Shown: positions 8,777 to 17,792 of the stretch, in pieces
Numbering within the stretch: the first letter of the stretch is position 1
Layout: every line of letters begins with the position of its first letter
NCBI RefSeq assembly: GCF_009749405.1
Contig: NZ_WBIQ01000001.1
Span: 62,001-126,000 of the forward strand
Length of the DNA stretch: 64,000 nt
Direction: 5' to 3'
Source of the DNA: Agromyces lapidis
GTDB taxonomy: Bacteria; Actinomycetota; Actinomycetes; Actinomycetales; Microbacteriaceae
Translations under genes and position numbers: made by a program
The notes under the pieces: generated by a model
What the model was told of the DNA's origin: nothing
Databases searched by the model: none
What the model saw: only the letters and a program-made list of their open reading frames with translations

Positions 8777-9904
8777 ATGCGAATCCGAACGAAGCGGGCG
8801 GTCGCCCCGCAGCCGCCGTCGACCCAGGTCACGAGCGACGGCGACGCGCGCGGTCCCGAGGTGAAGATCCGGGCGTTCCGCATCGGCTTCATCGGTGCGC
8901 TCGGCGTGCTGCTGGCGCTCATGCTCGGCGGGATCATCGCCGAGCTCGGCACCGTCATCCTCTACGTCGCCCTCGCCCTCTTCCTCGCGCTCGGCCTCGA
9001 CCCGGTGGTCAGCTGGCTGCAACGCAGGGGGATGCCTCGTTGGGCGGCCATCCTGGGGGTCGTCGTGGTGGTGGTCGGCCTCTTCGTCGGCCTCATCGCG
9101 ACCATCGTGCCGCTCATCGTCGAGCAGACCACGTACGTCATCGAGAACTGGCCGACGATCGTCGAGAACTTCAAGCACAGCGACCTCGTCGGCTGGCTCA
9201 ACAGCGTCTCCGGCTCGGGCGATGCGCTCAACGACGCGATCGAGTCGGTCGGCAAGTGGCTCGCCGACCCCGAGAACCTGGGCTCGCTCGGCGGCGGCAT
9301 CCTCGCGGTCGGCGCGGGCATCGCAGGCGGATTCACGGGTGCGACGATCGTGCTCATCCTCACCCTCTACTTCCTCGCCTCGCTCGACTCGATGAAGCGC
9401 TACGCCGCCCGTTTCGTGCCGGCCTCGTCGCGTTCGGGCTACCGGGACGTCTCGGAGGAGATCACGGGCTCGGTCGGCCGCTACGTCATGGGCCAGGTCA
9501 GCCTCGCCGCCGTCAACGGCGTGCTGAGCCTCGTCTTCCTGACGATCATCGGGGCGCCCGCCCCCATCCTGCTCGCGTTCATCGCCTTCCTGTTCTCGCT
9601 CGTCCCGCTCGTCGGCACGCTCACGGGCGCGGTGATCATCTCGCTCGTCTGCCTCGCCGCCGGCCCGCCGACGGCGCTCGCCGCCGCGATCTACTACCTC
9701 ATCTACATGCAGGTCGAGGCCTACGTGCTGAGCCCCCGCATCATGAACCGCGCGGTCTCGGTGCCCGGCGCCCTCGTCGTGATCGCCGCGGTCGCCGGCG
9801 GCACCCTCGGCGGAGTGCTCGGCGCGCTCGTCGCGATCCCCGTCGCGGCCTCGCTCATCATCATCGTGCAGAAGGTCGTCTTCCCTCGGCAGGATTCGAT
9901 CTAG
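8777..9904 (+). CDS. AI-2E family transporter
   Basis: 375 residues, with paired hydrophobic segments at the N-terminus (about 38-95), a soluble stretch of amphipathic sequence (about 110-165) and a C-terminal membrane region, the layout of the AI-2E/PerM family. Members have been assigned autoinducer export or Na/H antiport; neither can be chosen from sequence. The ATG at 8777 is fixed by TACCGT six bases upstream, which makes it leaderless. Glycerate kinase follows after 45 bp. Confidence 0.88.
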   Translation: MRIRTKRAVAPQPPSTQVTSDGDARGPEVKIRAFRIGFIGALGVLLALMLGGIIAELGTVILYVALALFLALGLDPVVSWLQRRGMPRWAAILGVVVVVVGLFVGLIATIVPLIVEQTTYVIENWPTIVENFKHSDLVGWLNSVSGSGDALNDAIESVGKWLADPENLGSLGGGILAVGAGIAGGFTGATIVLILTLYFLASLDSMKRYAARFVPASSRSGYRDVSEEITGSVGRYVMGQVSLAAVNGVLSLVFLTIIGAPAPILLAFIAFLFSLVPLVGTLTGAVIISLVCLAAGPPTALAAAIYYLIYMQVEAYVLSPRIMNRAVSVPGALVVIAAVAGGTLGGVLGALVAIPVAASLIIIVQKVVFPRQDSI

Positions 9905-9949
9905 GCCGCTCACCCGCGCCGAGCGGCGGCGACCCCGAAGAGGTGCCAG

Positions 9950-11062
9950 ATGAGTCGCATCGTCATCGCCCCCGACTCGTTCAAGGGCACCGCGTCGGCG
10001 ACCGAGGCCGCCGCCGCGATCGCCCGCGGCTGGGGCGCGGTGCGACCGACAGACGAACTCGTGCTGCGCCCGATGGCCGACGGCGGCGAGGGCACGTTGG
10101 ACGCGTTCGGGGCGGCGATGCCCGGGGCGATCCGAGTGCCGGTCACCGTGGCGGGACCGCTCGCCGAGCCCGTCGCCACGCACTGGCTGCTGCTGCCGGG
10201 CGAACCGGCGACGGGCGTCGTCGAACTCGCCGCGACGAGCGGCATCACCCTGCTCGATCCGCTCGCGCCGCTCGACGCGCACACGCGCGGGTTCGGCGAG
10301 GCGATCGCCGCGGCGCTCGACCACGGGGTCGAGCGGCTCCTCCTCGCGCTCGGCGGCAGCGCCTCGACCGACGGGGGAGCGGGCGCGCTCGCCGAGCTCG
10401 GCGCGGCGCTGCTCGACGGCGCGGGACGACCGGTCGCGGCCGGAGGCCGCGCACTCGGTCGGCTCGCCGAGGTGCGCCTCGACGGCCTCCGCTGTCTGCC
10501 TGCGGCGGGTGCGGGCCTCCTCGTCGACGTGACCAATCCGCTCCTCGGACCCGCCGGGGCCGCCGCGGTGTTCGGCCCGCAGAAGGGGGCGTCGCCGGCC
10601 GACGTGGCCGTGCTCGAAGCCGGCCTCGCCCGACTCGCCGAGTTGCTGCCCGGCACCGATCCCGAGACCCCGGGAGCGGGAGCGGCGGGCGGCACCGGCT
10701 TCGGCCTGCTCGCCTGGGGCGCGAGCACCGTGCCCGGCGCGCGCACCGTCGCCGAGACGATCGGGCTGCCCGCAGCACTCCGCGGCGCCGCACTCGTGAT
10801 CACTGGGGAGGGGCGCTTCGACGGGCAGTCGGCTGCGGGCAAGGTGCCCTCCGAGATCGTGCGCCTCGCCGAGTCCGCCGGCGTTCCCGCCGCGCTCGTC
10901 GCGGGGCTCGTTGTCGCCGAACCGCGGGCCGCAGGATTCGGCGCGAGCGCCTCGCTCACCGAGCTCGCCGGCAGTGGCGCCGCCGCCGTCGCCGAACCGC
11001 TGCGATGGCTCGAACGGGCCGGTGCCGAGCTCGCGGCCGGGTTCTCCGCCTCGGCGGCGTAG
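9950..11062 (+). CDS. Glycerate kinase (glycerate 2-kinase family)
   Basis: 370 residues, full length for the GckA/GlxK/GarK family: IVIAPDSFKGTASA at the N-terminus, PMADGGEGTLDAF, LGGSASTDGGAGAL and ITGEGRFDGQS are its conserved blocks. It phosphorylates glycerate with ATP in the cytoplasm, the last step of glyoxylate-to-glycolysis routes. That would suit the purine-degradation cluster 30 kb to the right, which yields glyoxylate, although the two are not linked here. AAGAGGTG lies five bases before the ATG. Confidence 0.93.
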   Translation: MSRIVIAPDSFKGTASATEAAAAIARGWGAVRPTDELVLRPMADGGEGTLDAFGAAMPGAIRVPVTVAGPLAEPVATHWLLLPGEPATGVVELAATSGITLLDPLAPLDAHTRGFGEAIAAALDHGVERLLLALGGSASTDGGAGALAELGAALLDGAGRPVAAGGRALGRLAEVRLDGLRCLPAAGAGLLVDVTNPLLGPAGAAAVFGPQKGASPADVAVLEAGLARLAELLPGTDPETPGAGAAGGTGFGLLAWGASTVPGARTVAETIGLPAALRGAALVITGEGRFDGQSAAGKVPSEIVRLAESAGVPAALVAGLVVAEPRAAGFGASASLTELAGSGAAAVAEPLRWLERAGAELAAGFSASAA

Positions 11063-11108
11063 CGCCGCTTCGGCGGGGGAGCGCCTCTTCGGCGGGGAGC
11101 GCCGCGGT
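11062..11108. terminator. UUCG-loop hairpin between convergent genes
   Basis: CCGC-TTCG-GCGG (11065-11076) forms a short hairpin with the stable cUUCGg loop. A second, imperfect copy of the same CTTCGGCGGGG segment follows about 20 bp later. It lies between the glycerate kinase stop and the eis stop. Confidence 0.45.
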
Positions 11109-12473
11109 TCAGAACCAGATGCTGAGGTGGGGTGCCCGCGGCGACGCGAAGAGGCGGTCGGCGAGGGCGAGCGATCCCGGCGTCGTCTCGACGACCCGGC
11201 CGGCGCGGGCCAGCAGCGACGGCGCGACATCGCCGAGGTAGATCGCCCCGAGTTCGGCGACCCCGAGCCGCAGGCCCTGCACGGGTCGCGACCGGCGGGC
11301 GGCGCGAGCCGAGGCATCCGTCGGTGCGGATTCGGAGCGACGCACCTCGGCGTGCCCCTTGGCCGAGAACTCGATCTCGAAGCGGCCCGCCGCGTACCCC
11401 TGCGGGTCGTCGATGTCGAGCACGAGCGACCCGCTGCCCGAGTAGCGGCGCGCCTCGAGCGCGGCGACGGGGTCGAGGATGCGCAGCCAGAGGTGGTCGA
11501 CGACGTCGCGCACCGTGATCGCCCGCCGATCGGCGATGAGCCACGGGAGCGGCTCGTCGACCGAGCGCAGGCGGCCGCGCACCCGCCCGATGAGGTCGTG
11601 CTCGGTGAGGAAGCGCCAGAGCGCGCGCTCGGCCTCGTCGGTGGCGGCGGCGAGGAAGTCGAACTCGAGCACGCTCCGGTCGTCGTTGTCGGCCTCGCCC
11701 GGGTCGTGCTTCACCCGGAACACCACGAATCCCTGCGGCTGGTCGTGCCGGTCGTCGTAGCGCGCCACGCGGATCGAGCGCGACCGCTCGCTGTCGGGAG
11801 CGTGCGTGCCGAGCATGCGGTCGATCAGGCCGGGCCAGCGGTCGATCTCGCCGGGGGTGCGCGCGACGGCCCGACGGGCGATGGATGCCGCGGCGGTGCG
11901 CATGACCTCGGGCGCCACGAACTGCACCCGCCCGGGCTCGAGCGGCGCGATCCACTCGACCCGGCGGCGGGCGACCTCGACGGTGGCGGCGCGCGCTGCA
12001 GGCGCGAACCCGTACCGGCCGTAGAGCGTCGCCTCCGACGCGGTGAGCATGGCGAGCGCGGCGCCGGCGGCGACCGCGTTCTGCAGCTCGCCCTCCATCA
12101 GCGCGCGGGCGACGCCGCGGCGACGGTGCGTCGGAGCGACCGTCACCGAGCTCACGGCCCAGCCGTCGACGCTCCGGCCGCCCGGCACGCTCAGGCCGGT
12201 GGGCCAGCTCGCGACGGTCGCGACCGGGATCTCGGGGGCGTCGAGCGTCGGGTCGTGCACGGCGTGCACCCGCCGATCGGCGAACACCGACACCTCCCGG
12301 GCGAGTTCGGCCTCGTCGGCGCGGTTCTCGTGGAATCCGCGGCGGTCGGCCGCGACCCACGCTTCGAGCCCGGCGCGGTCATCGGGATCGACGACACGGT
12401 ACTCGAGACCGCGCGCCGCGAGGGCGGCCTCGGCCTTCTGATCGAGCGGGATGTCTCGGAGATCGAACGGCAT
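11109..12473 (-). CDS. eis: Eis-family GNAT N-acetyltransferase
   Basis: 454 residues. An N-terminal GNAT domain carries the acetyl-CoA loop HRRRGVARALMEGE, then TLYGRYGFAPA, whose Tyr matches the general acid of Eis. A second GNAT-like and an SCP2-like domain follow, and the chain ends in Phe (LSIWF), whose carboxylate is catalytic in Eis. Mycobacterial Eis acetylates aminoglycosides and lysine side chains; here the substrate is unknown. TAGTCT six bases before the ATG gives a leaderless start. It is divergent from an MFS exporter, which suggests a shared detoxification role. Confidence 0.88.
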   Translation of the reverse strand: MPFDLRDIPLDQKAEAALAARGLEYRVVDPDDRAGLEAWVAADRRGFHENRADEAELAREVSVFADRRVHAVHDPTLDAPEIPVATVASWPTGLSVPGGRSVDGWAVSSVTVAPTHRRRGVARALMEGELQNAVAAGAALAMLTASEATLYGRYGFAPAARAATVEVARRRVEWIAPLEPGRVQFVAPEVMRTAAASIARRAVARTPGEIDRWPGLIDRMLGTHAPDSERSRSIRVARYDDRHDQPQGFVVFRVKHDPGEADNDDRSVLEFDFLAAATDEAERALWRFLTEHDLIGRVRGRLRSVDEPLPWLIADRRAITVRDVVDHLWLRILDPVAALEARRYSGSGSLVLDIDDPQGYAAGRFEIEFSAKGHAEVRRSESAPTDASARAARRSRPVQGLRLGVAELGAIYLGDVAPSLLARAGRVVETTPGSLALADRLFASPRAPHLSIWF

Positions 12474-12551
12474 CGATCCAGACTAGCGACGCCGCCCGCG
12501 TTCGCGCCGGGAGTCGGGGAATCGACGCTCGCACCTCGGTCGACCGTGCGG

Positions 12552-12578
12552 TAACCTAGTGCCTTCGAATCGATTCGA
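12552..12578 (+). promoter_or_regulatory. -10 box with adjacent 14-bp palindrome
   Basis: TAACCT (12552-12557) is followed by the perfect palindrome TCGAATCGATTCGA (12565-12578), placed where RNA polymerase would start. It probably serves the MFS exporter beginning at 12720, giving a leader of about 155 bases. The palindrome is a candidate repressor site; no regulator gene is next to it. Nothing else is seen between 12486 and 12719. Confidence 0.45.
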
Positions 12579-12719
12579 GTGCGATGTCACGGCTCGGATC
12601 CGCACGACGGCACCCACGCGGTGCCGTCGTCGTCGTTCCCGGCGTCCGATGGCGCGCGCCGAGGCCGCCGGTCGCGCCCGGCACCAGACCTCATCCGCCT
12701 TCGAGCACGCCAGGATCGC

Positions 12720-14006
12720 ATGTCCGCCACGAGTCCCATCCCCATCATCCGCCCCGACGACACCCGCTCGACCCCCGTCGTGTCGGTGCATCCCGGCGAT
12801 GCCCTGACGGCGCGCCAGCGCCTCGTCTACGTGCTCGTGCTCGGGGCGCTCACCGCACTCGGGCCGTTCACGGTCGACCTCTACCTGCCCGCCTTCCCGG
12901 TGCTGCAGGACGAACTGGGCGTCTCGGCCGCCGCGGTGCAGATCACCCTGACCGGCACCATGATCGGATTCGGTTTCGGGCAGCTCATCGTCGGCCCGTG
13001 GAGCGACAAGGTCGGCCGCCGCCTGCCGCTCATCCTCGCGACCACGCTGCACATCGCCGCCTCGATCGGCGCGGCGTTCGCACCCGACATCGTCTGGCTC
13101 GCCGCGTTCCGCCTGCTGCAGGGCTTCGGTGCCGCCGCGGGCGGCGTCGTCGCCATGGCGATGGTGCGCGACCTGTTCGGCGGCAAGCCCCTCGTGAAGA
13201 TGCTCTCCCGCCTCGCGCTCGTGAACGGCCTCGCCCCTGTGCTCGCGCCGGTCATCGGCTCGCAGCTGCTGCAGGTCATGGACTGGCGCGGCATCTTCTG
13301 GGTGCTCGCGGCGTACGGCGTGGTCGTCGTGCTCTGCGTCGCCTTCCTCATCGTCGAGACGCTGCCGCCGTCGCGCCGGCACGTGACCGGCCACTCGACG
13401 ATGCGCGACCGCTACCGGGCGCTCTTCCGCGACCGGGTCTACCTCGGCGCCGCCCTCGTCGGCGGCATGGTGTTCACCGGACTGTTCGGGTACCTGTCGA
13501 CGTCGTCGTTCCTCTTCCAGGAGGTGTACGAGTTCACCGCCCAGGAGTACGGGCTGCTGTTCGGCGTGAACTCGGTCGGCATCATCATCGGCGTGCAGAC
13601 GAGCTCGCGCCTCATGCGCGGGCGGGTGGCGCCGCAGTGGATCCTCGCGGTGACCACCGTCGTGCTGCTGGGCTCCGCCATCGCGATCGCGGTGCTCGAC
13701 GTGACCGGAGCGGGCCTCTGGGGCACGATCGTGCCGCTGTTCCTGTTCATCACGGCGTGCGGGTTCTCGTTCCCCGCGGTGCAGATCCTCGCGCTCGCCT
13801 CGCACGGCAGCGAGGCCGGTACGGCCGCGTCGCTCCTCGGGGCGCTGAACTTCGGGCTCGCGGGGCTCATCTCGCCGCTCATCGGCCTCATGGGAGTCGG
13901 CAGCGCGCTGCCGATGGCGATCGTGATGTCGGCTGCGGCGGCGATCGCGATCATCGGCCTCTGGGTGCTCGTGCGCCCGAAGACCGTGCCGCCGCTCACG
14001 GACTGA
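12720..14006 (+). CDS. MFS multidrug exporter, Bcr/CflA type
   Basis: 428 residues with 12 hydrophobic segments. LGPFTVDLYLPAFPVLQ near residue 41 and GPWSDKVGRRLPL near 90 are typical of the Bcr/CflA drug-resistance subfamily. The frame stays open upstream, but the ATG at 12720 (MSATSPIPII) is preferred: it begins just before the first membrane segment, and the 47 preceding residues have an Arg/Pro-rich shadow composition. The AGGA ribosome site is close (four bases), so initiation may be modest. Confidence 0.88.
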   Translation: MSATSPIPIIRPDDTRSTPVVSVHPGDALTARQRLVYVLVLGALTALGPFTVDLYLPAFPVLQDELGVSAAAVQITLTGTMIGFGFGQLIVGPWSDKVGRRLPLILATTLHIAASIGAAFAPDIVWLAAFRLLQGFGAAAGGVVAMAMVRDLFGGKPLVKMLSRLALVNGLAPVLAPVIGSQLLQVMDWRGIFWVLAAYGVVVVLCVAFLIVETLPPSRRHVTGHSTMRDRYRALFRDRVYLGAALVGGMVFTGLFGYLSTSSFLFQEVYEFTAQEYGLLFGVNSVGIIIGVQTSSRLMRGRVAPQWILAVTTVVLLGSAIAIAVLDVTGAGLWGTIVPLFLFITACGFSFPAVQILALASHGSEAGTAASLLGALNFGLAGLISPLIGLMGVGSALPMAIVMSAAAAIAIIGLWVLVRPKTVPPLTD

Positions 14007-14016
14007 ACGCGGGCGC

Positions 14017-14030
14017 CCCGGCGAGCCGGG
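14017..14030 (+). terminator. Hairpin after the Bcr/CflA gene
   Basis: CCCGGC and GCCGGG pair perfectly around two bases, 11 bp after the stop codon. A plausible terminator before the independent PAP2 promoter at 14053. Confidence 0.4.
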
Positions 14031-14064
14031 TGGAGGCCGACGCGTCGTTCGTTAGTTTTGGAGG

Positions 14065-14817
14065 ATGCAGGCGACGCGCACCGTTCAGGCGAAGCAGGCG
14101 GATGCCTCGGTGCGGACCGTGCGGCGACGCGCGCCGCTCATCGGCGGCATCGTCGCGATCGTGACGGCGGCCCTGCTCGGCTTCGTGATCATGGGGCGCT
14201 TCGGCGGGCTCCCGTTCGAGGTCGACGAGCAGTGGGCCGAAGAGGTCTTCGCGATGCGCGGGCCCGTCGGCGACGTGTTCGCGTACTTCATGAACGCGCT
14301 CGGCGGCGGGGTCATCGGTGTCTTCGTCATCCCGGTCGGCACCGCGGTCGTGCTGCTCCTCGTTCGCCGGCCGTGGGCCGCGCTCTATTTCATCGCCGCC
14401 TCTGCGGCGAGTGCGGGGGTGGTGCAGGTGCTGAAGTCGGCGTTCGGCCGCGCTCGGCCCGAAGACATGATCGTCGTCTCCGACTTCGGTTCATTCCCCT
14501 CGGGGCATGTCGCGAACGCCGCGACCATCGCCGTCGCGGTCGGCGTGATCGTGCCGCGGCTGTGGGTGTGGGTGCTCGGCGCGCTCTACACCGTGCTCAT
14601 GGCGATCAGCCGCACCTACCTCGGGGCGCACTGGTTCTCCGACACCGTCGGCGGCGCCCTCGTCGGCGTCGGGGTCGCGCTGGTGCTCTGGGCGATCTTC
14701 GCCGTGCCGCTCGAACGCGAGCGCCTCCAGTGGATCGACCGCGTCTCGGCGCGCAACGCGGCCAGGGCGCAGGAGCACGTCACCCCGCCGCGTCATCGCC
14801 CATCGTCGCTCCGGTAG
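14065..14817 (+). CDS. PAP2-family membrane phosphatase
   Basis: 250 residues with about six membrane segments. The three PAP2 motifs are present: KSAFGRARP (about residues 127-135), FPSGH (about 147-151) and SRTYLGAHWFSD (about 187-198), whose Arg and two His residues carry out lipid-phosphate hydrolysis at the membrane surface. Likely substrates are undecaprenyl pyrophosphate or phosphatidic/phosphatidylglycerol phosphate. TAGTTT six bases before the ATG makes it leaderless. Confidence 0.9.
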   Translation: MQATRTVQAKQADASVRTVRRRAPLIGGIVAIVTAALLGFVIMGRFGGLPFEVDEQWAEEVFAMRGPVGDVFAYFMNALGGGVIGVFVIPVGTAVVLLLVRRPWAALYFIAASAASAGVVQVLKSAFGRARPEDMIVVSDFGSFPSGHVANAATIAVAVGVIVPRLWVWVLGALYTVLMAISRTYLGAHWFSDTVGGALVGVGVALVLWAIFAVPLERERLQWIDRVSARNAARAQEHVTPPRHRPSSLR

Positions 14818-14875
14818 GCCCTCGCACCGCTCGGTGACCTTTGCCGACGGCGGGTATCTCTCGGACGCGGCGGTC

Positions 14876-15125
14876 GACGAATCCACTTGTGTCATGGCCG
14901 GGACGCCACAAATCCACTTGTGGACTCGTCGGGCGGCCACAAGTTCACTTGTGCACTTGTCGGGCGGCCACAAGTCCACTTGTGCACACCCGCTCCGGAG
15001 GGAAGGCCACCTGCGGAGAGAAGGCCACAAGTCCACTTGTGTCCTCGCCGGTACGCGACAAGTCCACTAGTGGACCTGTCGGGCGGCCACAAGTCCACTT
15101 GTGCACACCCGCTCCGGAGGGAAGG
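14876..15125. repeat. Array of seven 16-bp palindromes on a 31-bp pitch
   Basis: Seven copies related to CACAAGTCCACTTGTG start at 14876, 14907, 14938, 14969, 15026, 15057 and 15088. All steps are exactly 31 bp except one of 57. Copies 4, 5 and 7 are identical; copies 1 and 6 are the most diverged. The 15-bp spacers differ but several end in GTCGGGCGGC. Copies 4 and 7 sit in identical 49-bp blocks (14958-15006 and 15077-15125) that end in a shared tail. The stretch is visibly less GC-rich than its surroundings. It lies between the 3' ends of convergent genes, and a 31-bp unit cannot encode a peptide repeat, so it is non-coding. No gene is seen in 14818-15210. Confidence 0.85.
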
Positions 15126-15210
15126 TCGCCCGTGGCCGACGAAGAACCCGGGACCCAGATGTCGCGCAGAGGTGTGCTCGGGAGCAGGGCCCGCGGTCTC
15201 GAGATGGAAC

Positions 15211-15708
15211 TCAGCCTGGTTGCCGGTGGTCGCCGCCCGCGAGCTGGTCGAGCACGTGGTCGAGCACGTCGCCGAGCACGCCGAGGCCGTCGCGCACGCC
15301 GCCCGTCGAGCCGGGAAGGTTGACCACGAACGTCGATCCGGCGACCCCGGCGACGCCGCGGGTCAGCAGTGCGGTCGGCGTCGTCGCGGCGCCGCGCCGG
15401 CGCAGCTCCTCGGCGAAGCCGGGGAGCTCGCGGTCGAGCAGCGCCGCGGTCGCCTCGGGCGTGAGGTCGCCCGGGGCGAGGCCGGTGCCGCCGGTCGTCA
15501 CGATGACCGCAGGCGCCGCCGCCACGGCCGCCTGCAGCGCCGTCTCGAACGCCACGCCGTCGGCGGCGACGAGCGGCCCCTGCACCGCGAAGCCGCGCTC
15601 GGCGAGCCAGGCGGCGATCACCGGCCCCGTGCGGTCCTCGTAGACCCCGGCCGCGGCGCGCGTCGACGCGACGAGCACCGTGGCGGCGCGAGGCATCCGG
15701 TCGCTCAT
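15211..15708 (-). CDS. moaB: Molybdopterin adenylyltransferase (MoaB/MogA)
   Basis: 165 residues. [17 protein letters not shown] (about residues 70-86) and NLPGSTGGV (about 129-137) are the MPT-binding signatures of the MogA/MoaB/CinA family. It adenylates molybdopterin before MoeA inserts molybdate. The ATG overlaps the moaC stop (ATGA at 15705-15708). Last gene of the leftward moaD-moeA-moaC-moaB operon. Confidence 0.92.
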   Translation of the reverse strand: MSDRMPRAATVLVASTRAAAGVYEDRTGPVIAAWLAERGFAVQGPLVAADGVAFETALQAAVAAAPAVIVTTGGTGLAPGDLTPEATAALLDRELPGFAEELRRRGAATTPTALLTRGVAGVAGSTFVVNLPGSTGGVRDGLGVLGDVLDHVLDQLAGGDHRQPG

Positions 15709-16187
15709 GCCCGCGACCAGTCGCCGCTCTTGCCGCCCGCCTTCGCGAGCACCATGATCTCGCCGATCACGGCGTGGTGGTCGACCGCCTTGATCATGTC
15801 GTAGAGGGTGAGCGCGGCGACGCTCGCCGCGGTGAGGGCCTCCATCTCGACGCCCGTGACGCCCTTGGTGGTCACTGTCGCGACGACGCGCACGCGCTCG
15901 CCCTCGGCGGTGATGTCGACGTCGAGCTTCGTGAGCGGCAGCGGGTGGCAGAGCGGGATGAGCGTGGAGGTCTGCTTCGCCGCCATGATCCCGGCGATGC
16001 GCGCGGTGCCGATCGCCTCGCCCTTCGGCAGGGTGCCGTCGAGGATCGCCGAGACGACCTCGGGGCGGCTCGTGAGGACCGCCTGCGCGCTCGCGGTGCG
16101 CTTCGTGACCTGCTTGTCGGTGACGTCGACCATGTGCGCCGAACCGTCGTCGCGCAGGTGGGTGAGACGGGGCGGGGTGTCAGTCAT
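15705..16187 (-). CDS. moaC: Cyclic pyranopterin monophosphate synthase MoaC
   Basis: 160 residues, the family length. [14 protein letters not shown] near residue 19, [12 protein letters not shown] and [12 protein letters not shown], then the active-site [11 protein letters not shown] segment (normally KAxDK), are visible. MoaC turns the MoaA product into cPMP, the first isolable Moco precursor. The start at 16187 follows GGAGGATCG; it overlaps moeA by 8 bp. A longer open frame to 16271 is rejected because it lies within moeA. Confidence 0.93.
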   Translation of the reverse strand: MTDTPPRLTHLRDDGSAHMVDVTDKQVTKRTASAQAVLTSRPEVVSAILDGTLPKGEAIGTARIAGIMAAKQTSTLIPLCHPLPLTKLDVDITAEGERVRVVATVTTKGVTGVEMEALTAASVAALTLYDMIKAVDHHAVIGEIMVLAKAGGKSGDWSRA

Positions 16188-17475
16188 CGATCCTCCAGAC
16201 GTCGACGGCGGCGCCGGCGGGCAGCGCGTCGACTCCCACCGGCAGGTGCACGAGCACCGTCGCCTGAGCATACGCGTGCAGCAGGTGCGAGCTCGGGGCC
16301 CCGACCTCGACGGCGCCGTCGCCGTCGAGGACGCCCCGCCGCACCTGGTGCTTCGCCCGCGGCGAGACGACCTCGTGCGCGAGCGGCAGCCGCGCGCGGT
16401 GGCGATCGGGCGCGAGGCCCTCGAGCCGCCGCAGCACCGGCCGCAGGAAGAGCTCGAACGAGACGAGCGCCGACACCGGGTTGCCGGGGAACGCGACCAC
16501 GGGCACCTCGACGGGGCTGTCGCCGTCCTCGGGCTCGATGCGGGCCGTGCCGAGGCCCTGCGGTCCGCCGGGCTGGATCGCGACCTTCACGAACTCGACG
16601 CCGAGCGGCGCGAGCGCCTCGCGCACCACCTCGAAGGCGCCGGCGCTGACGCCGCCGGTGGTCACCACGAGGTCGACGCGGCGAGCGGATGCCTCGAGCG
16701 CGGCCCGCACGGAGGCCGCATCGTCGGGGGCGAGGGCCTCGATCACCTCGACGCCGCACCCGCGGAGCGCGGCGCCGAGCATGGTGGTGTTGGCGTCGTG
16801 GATCTGCCCGGGGCGGAGCGGCAGCCCGGGCGCCTGCAGCTCGTGGCCGGTCGAGACGAGCAGCACTCGCAACGGGCGACGCACGAGCACCTCGGTGACG
16901 CCGGCCGCGGCGAGCGAGCCGAGCTGCGCGGGGCCGAGCCGGGTGCCGGCGGCGAGCAGCAGGGCGCCCTCGGCGATGTCGCTGCCGGCGCGGCGGATGT
17001 ACGCGCCCGGCGCCACCGGGGCGGTGAACCCGACGACCGAGCCGTCGGGGGAGTCGTGGCGTCCGGCCCCGAGGCCGATGAAGGCGGACGGGTCGGCGAC
17101 CTCGATCGGCACGACGGCGTCGGCGCCGGCGGGGATCGCGGCACCGGTCATCACGGGGGAGGCGGTGCCGGGGGCGAGTGCGAAGGGCGCGTCGCCCGCG
17201 GCGCTCGTCGGCCCGACCGCCAACCGCACCGGCGAACCGGGGCGTGCTCCGGCGAGCTCGGCCGAGCGCACGGCGTAGCCGTCCATCTGCGAGTTGTCGA
17301 AGCCGGGCAGCGCGACCGGCGCGTGGACGTCGCGGGCGAGCACCCGCCCATGCGCGTCGGCTCGCCCGACGGAGGCCGAGACCGGCACCGGACGCCCGCC
17401 CGCTGCGTCGAGCCGCGCGGCGAGCGGGTCGAGCAGTTCGTGCACGGCCCGTTGGTGTTCGGCGTAGCTGCGCAT
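16180..17475 (-). CDS. moeA: Molybdopterin molybdenumtransferase MoeA
   Basis: 431 residues. Signatures include [17 protein letters not shown] (about residues 58-74), [31 protein letters not shown] and [14 protein letters not shown]. MoeA hydrolyses adenylyl-MPT while inserting molybdate. The start at 17475 follows GAGG seven bases upstream; the open frame continues far upstream but only through the moaD region. It sits between moaD (68-bp gap) and moaC (8-bp overlap). Confidence 0.92.
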   Translation of the reverse strand: MRSYAEHQRAVHELLDPLAARLDAAGGRPVPVSASVGRADAHGRVLARDVHAPVALPGFDNSQMDGYAVRSAELAGARPGSPVRLAVGPTSAAGDAPFALAPGTASPVMTGAAIPAGADAVVPIEVADPSAFIGLGAGRHDSPDGSVVGFTAPVAPGAYIRRAGSDIAEGALLLAAGTRLGPAQLGSLAAAGVTEVLVRRPLRVLLVSTGHELQAPGLPLRPGQIHDANTTMLGAALRGCGVEVIEALAPDDAASVRAALEASARRVDLVVTTGGVSAGAFEVVREALAPLGVEFVKVAIQPGGPQGLGTARIEPEDGDSPVEVPVVAFPGNPVSALVSFELFLRPVLRRLEGLAPDRHRARLPLAHEVVSPRAKHQVRRGVLDGDGAVEVGAPSSHLLHAYAQATVLVHLPVGVDALPAGAAVDVWRIDD

Positions 17476-17543
17476 TCCGGCCTCGTCTCTGCGGTGGGTG
17501 CTGCGGGTCCCGAGTTCGGCGAGCGCTCGGGGAGTGCTCGGCC

Positions 17544-17792
17544 CTATCCGCCGGCGAACGGCGGAAGGATGTCGACGGCCGCGCCGAGTGCGGTCGCGGG
17601 GTCGCGCTCGACGGTGCCGTCGACGAGGAACGACCCGTTCTGCAGCACGCGCTGCATGGCGACGCCGTACCGCTCGGCGAGCTCGTCGCGGAGGTGGCCG
17701 ACGGTGGCGCCGTCGGGGAGCTCGAGCCGCTCCTCCTCGGCGCCGGCCGCGTCGGCGGCCGCCGCGAAGTACCGCACGGTCACGATCGTCAT
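17544..17792 (-). CDS. moaD: MoaD, sulfur-carrier subunit of molybdopterin synthase
   Basis: 82 residues ending in FAGG; the C-terminal Gly-Gly is the thiocarboxylate site that MoeZ activates and that MoaE then uses to convert cPMP to molybdopterin. Beta-grasp pattern (MTIVTVRYFAAAADAAG; LPDGATVGHLRDEL). TACCAT seven bases before the ATG gives a leaderless promoter and fixes the start; it opens the moaD-moeA-moaC-moaB operon. Confidence 0.92.
   Translation of the reverse strand: MTIVTVRYFAAAADAAGAEEERLELPDGATVGHLRDELAERYGVAMQRVLQNGSFLVDGTVERDPATALGAAVDILPPFAGG

Noticed and set aside
7115..11317. Very long antisense open frames (about 1,350-1,400 codons on both strands)
   Set aside because: They run across several well-identified genes and are Arg/Ala/Glu-rich low-complexity shadows, typical when third positions are almost all G or C.
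14834..15070. Open frame encoding repeated GGHKSTC-like peptides in the palindrome array
   Set aside because: The 31-bp unit shifts frame at each copy, no ribosome site is present, and several frames are open equally; it is a shadow of the DNA repeat.
14876..15125. CRISPR array
   Set aside because: The repeats are only 16 bp and the spacers 15 bp with shared ends, and no cas gene is present.
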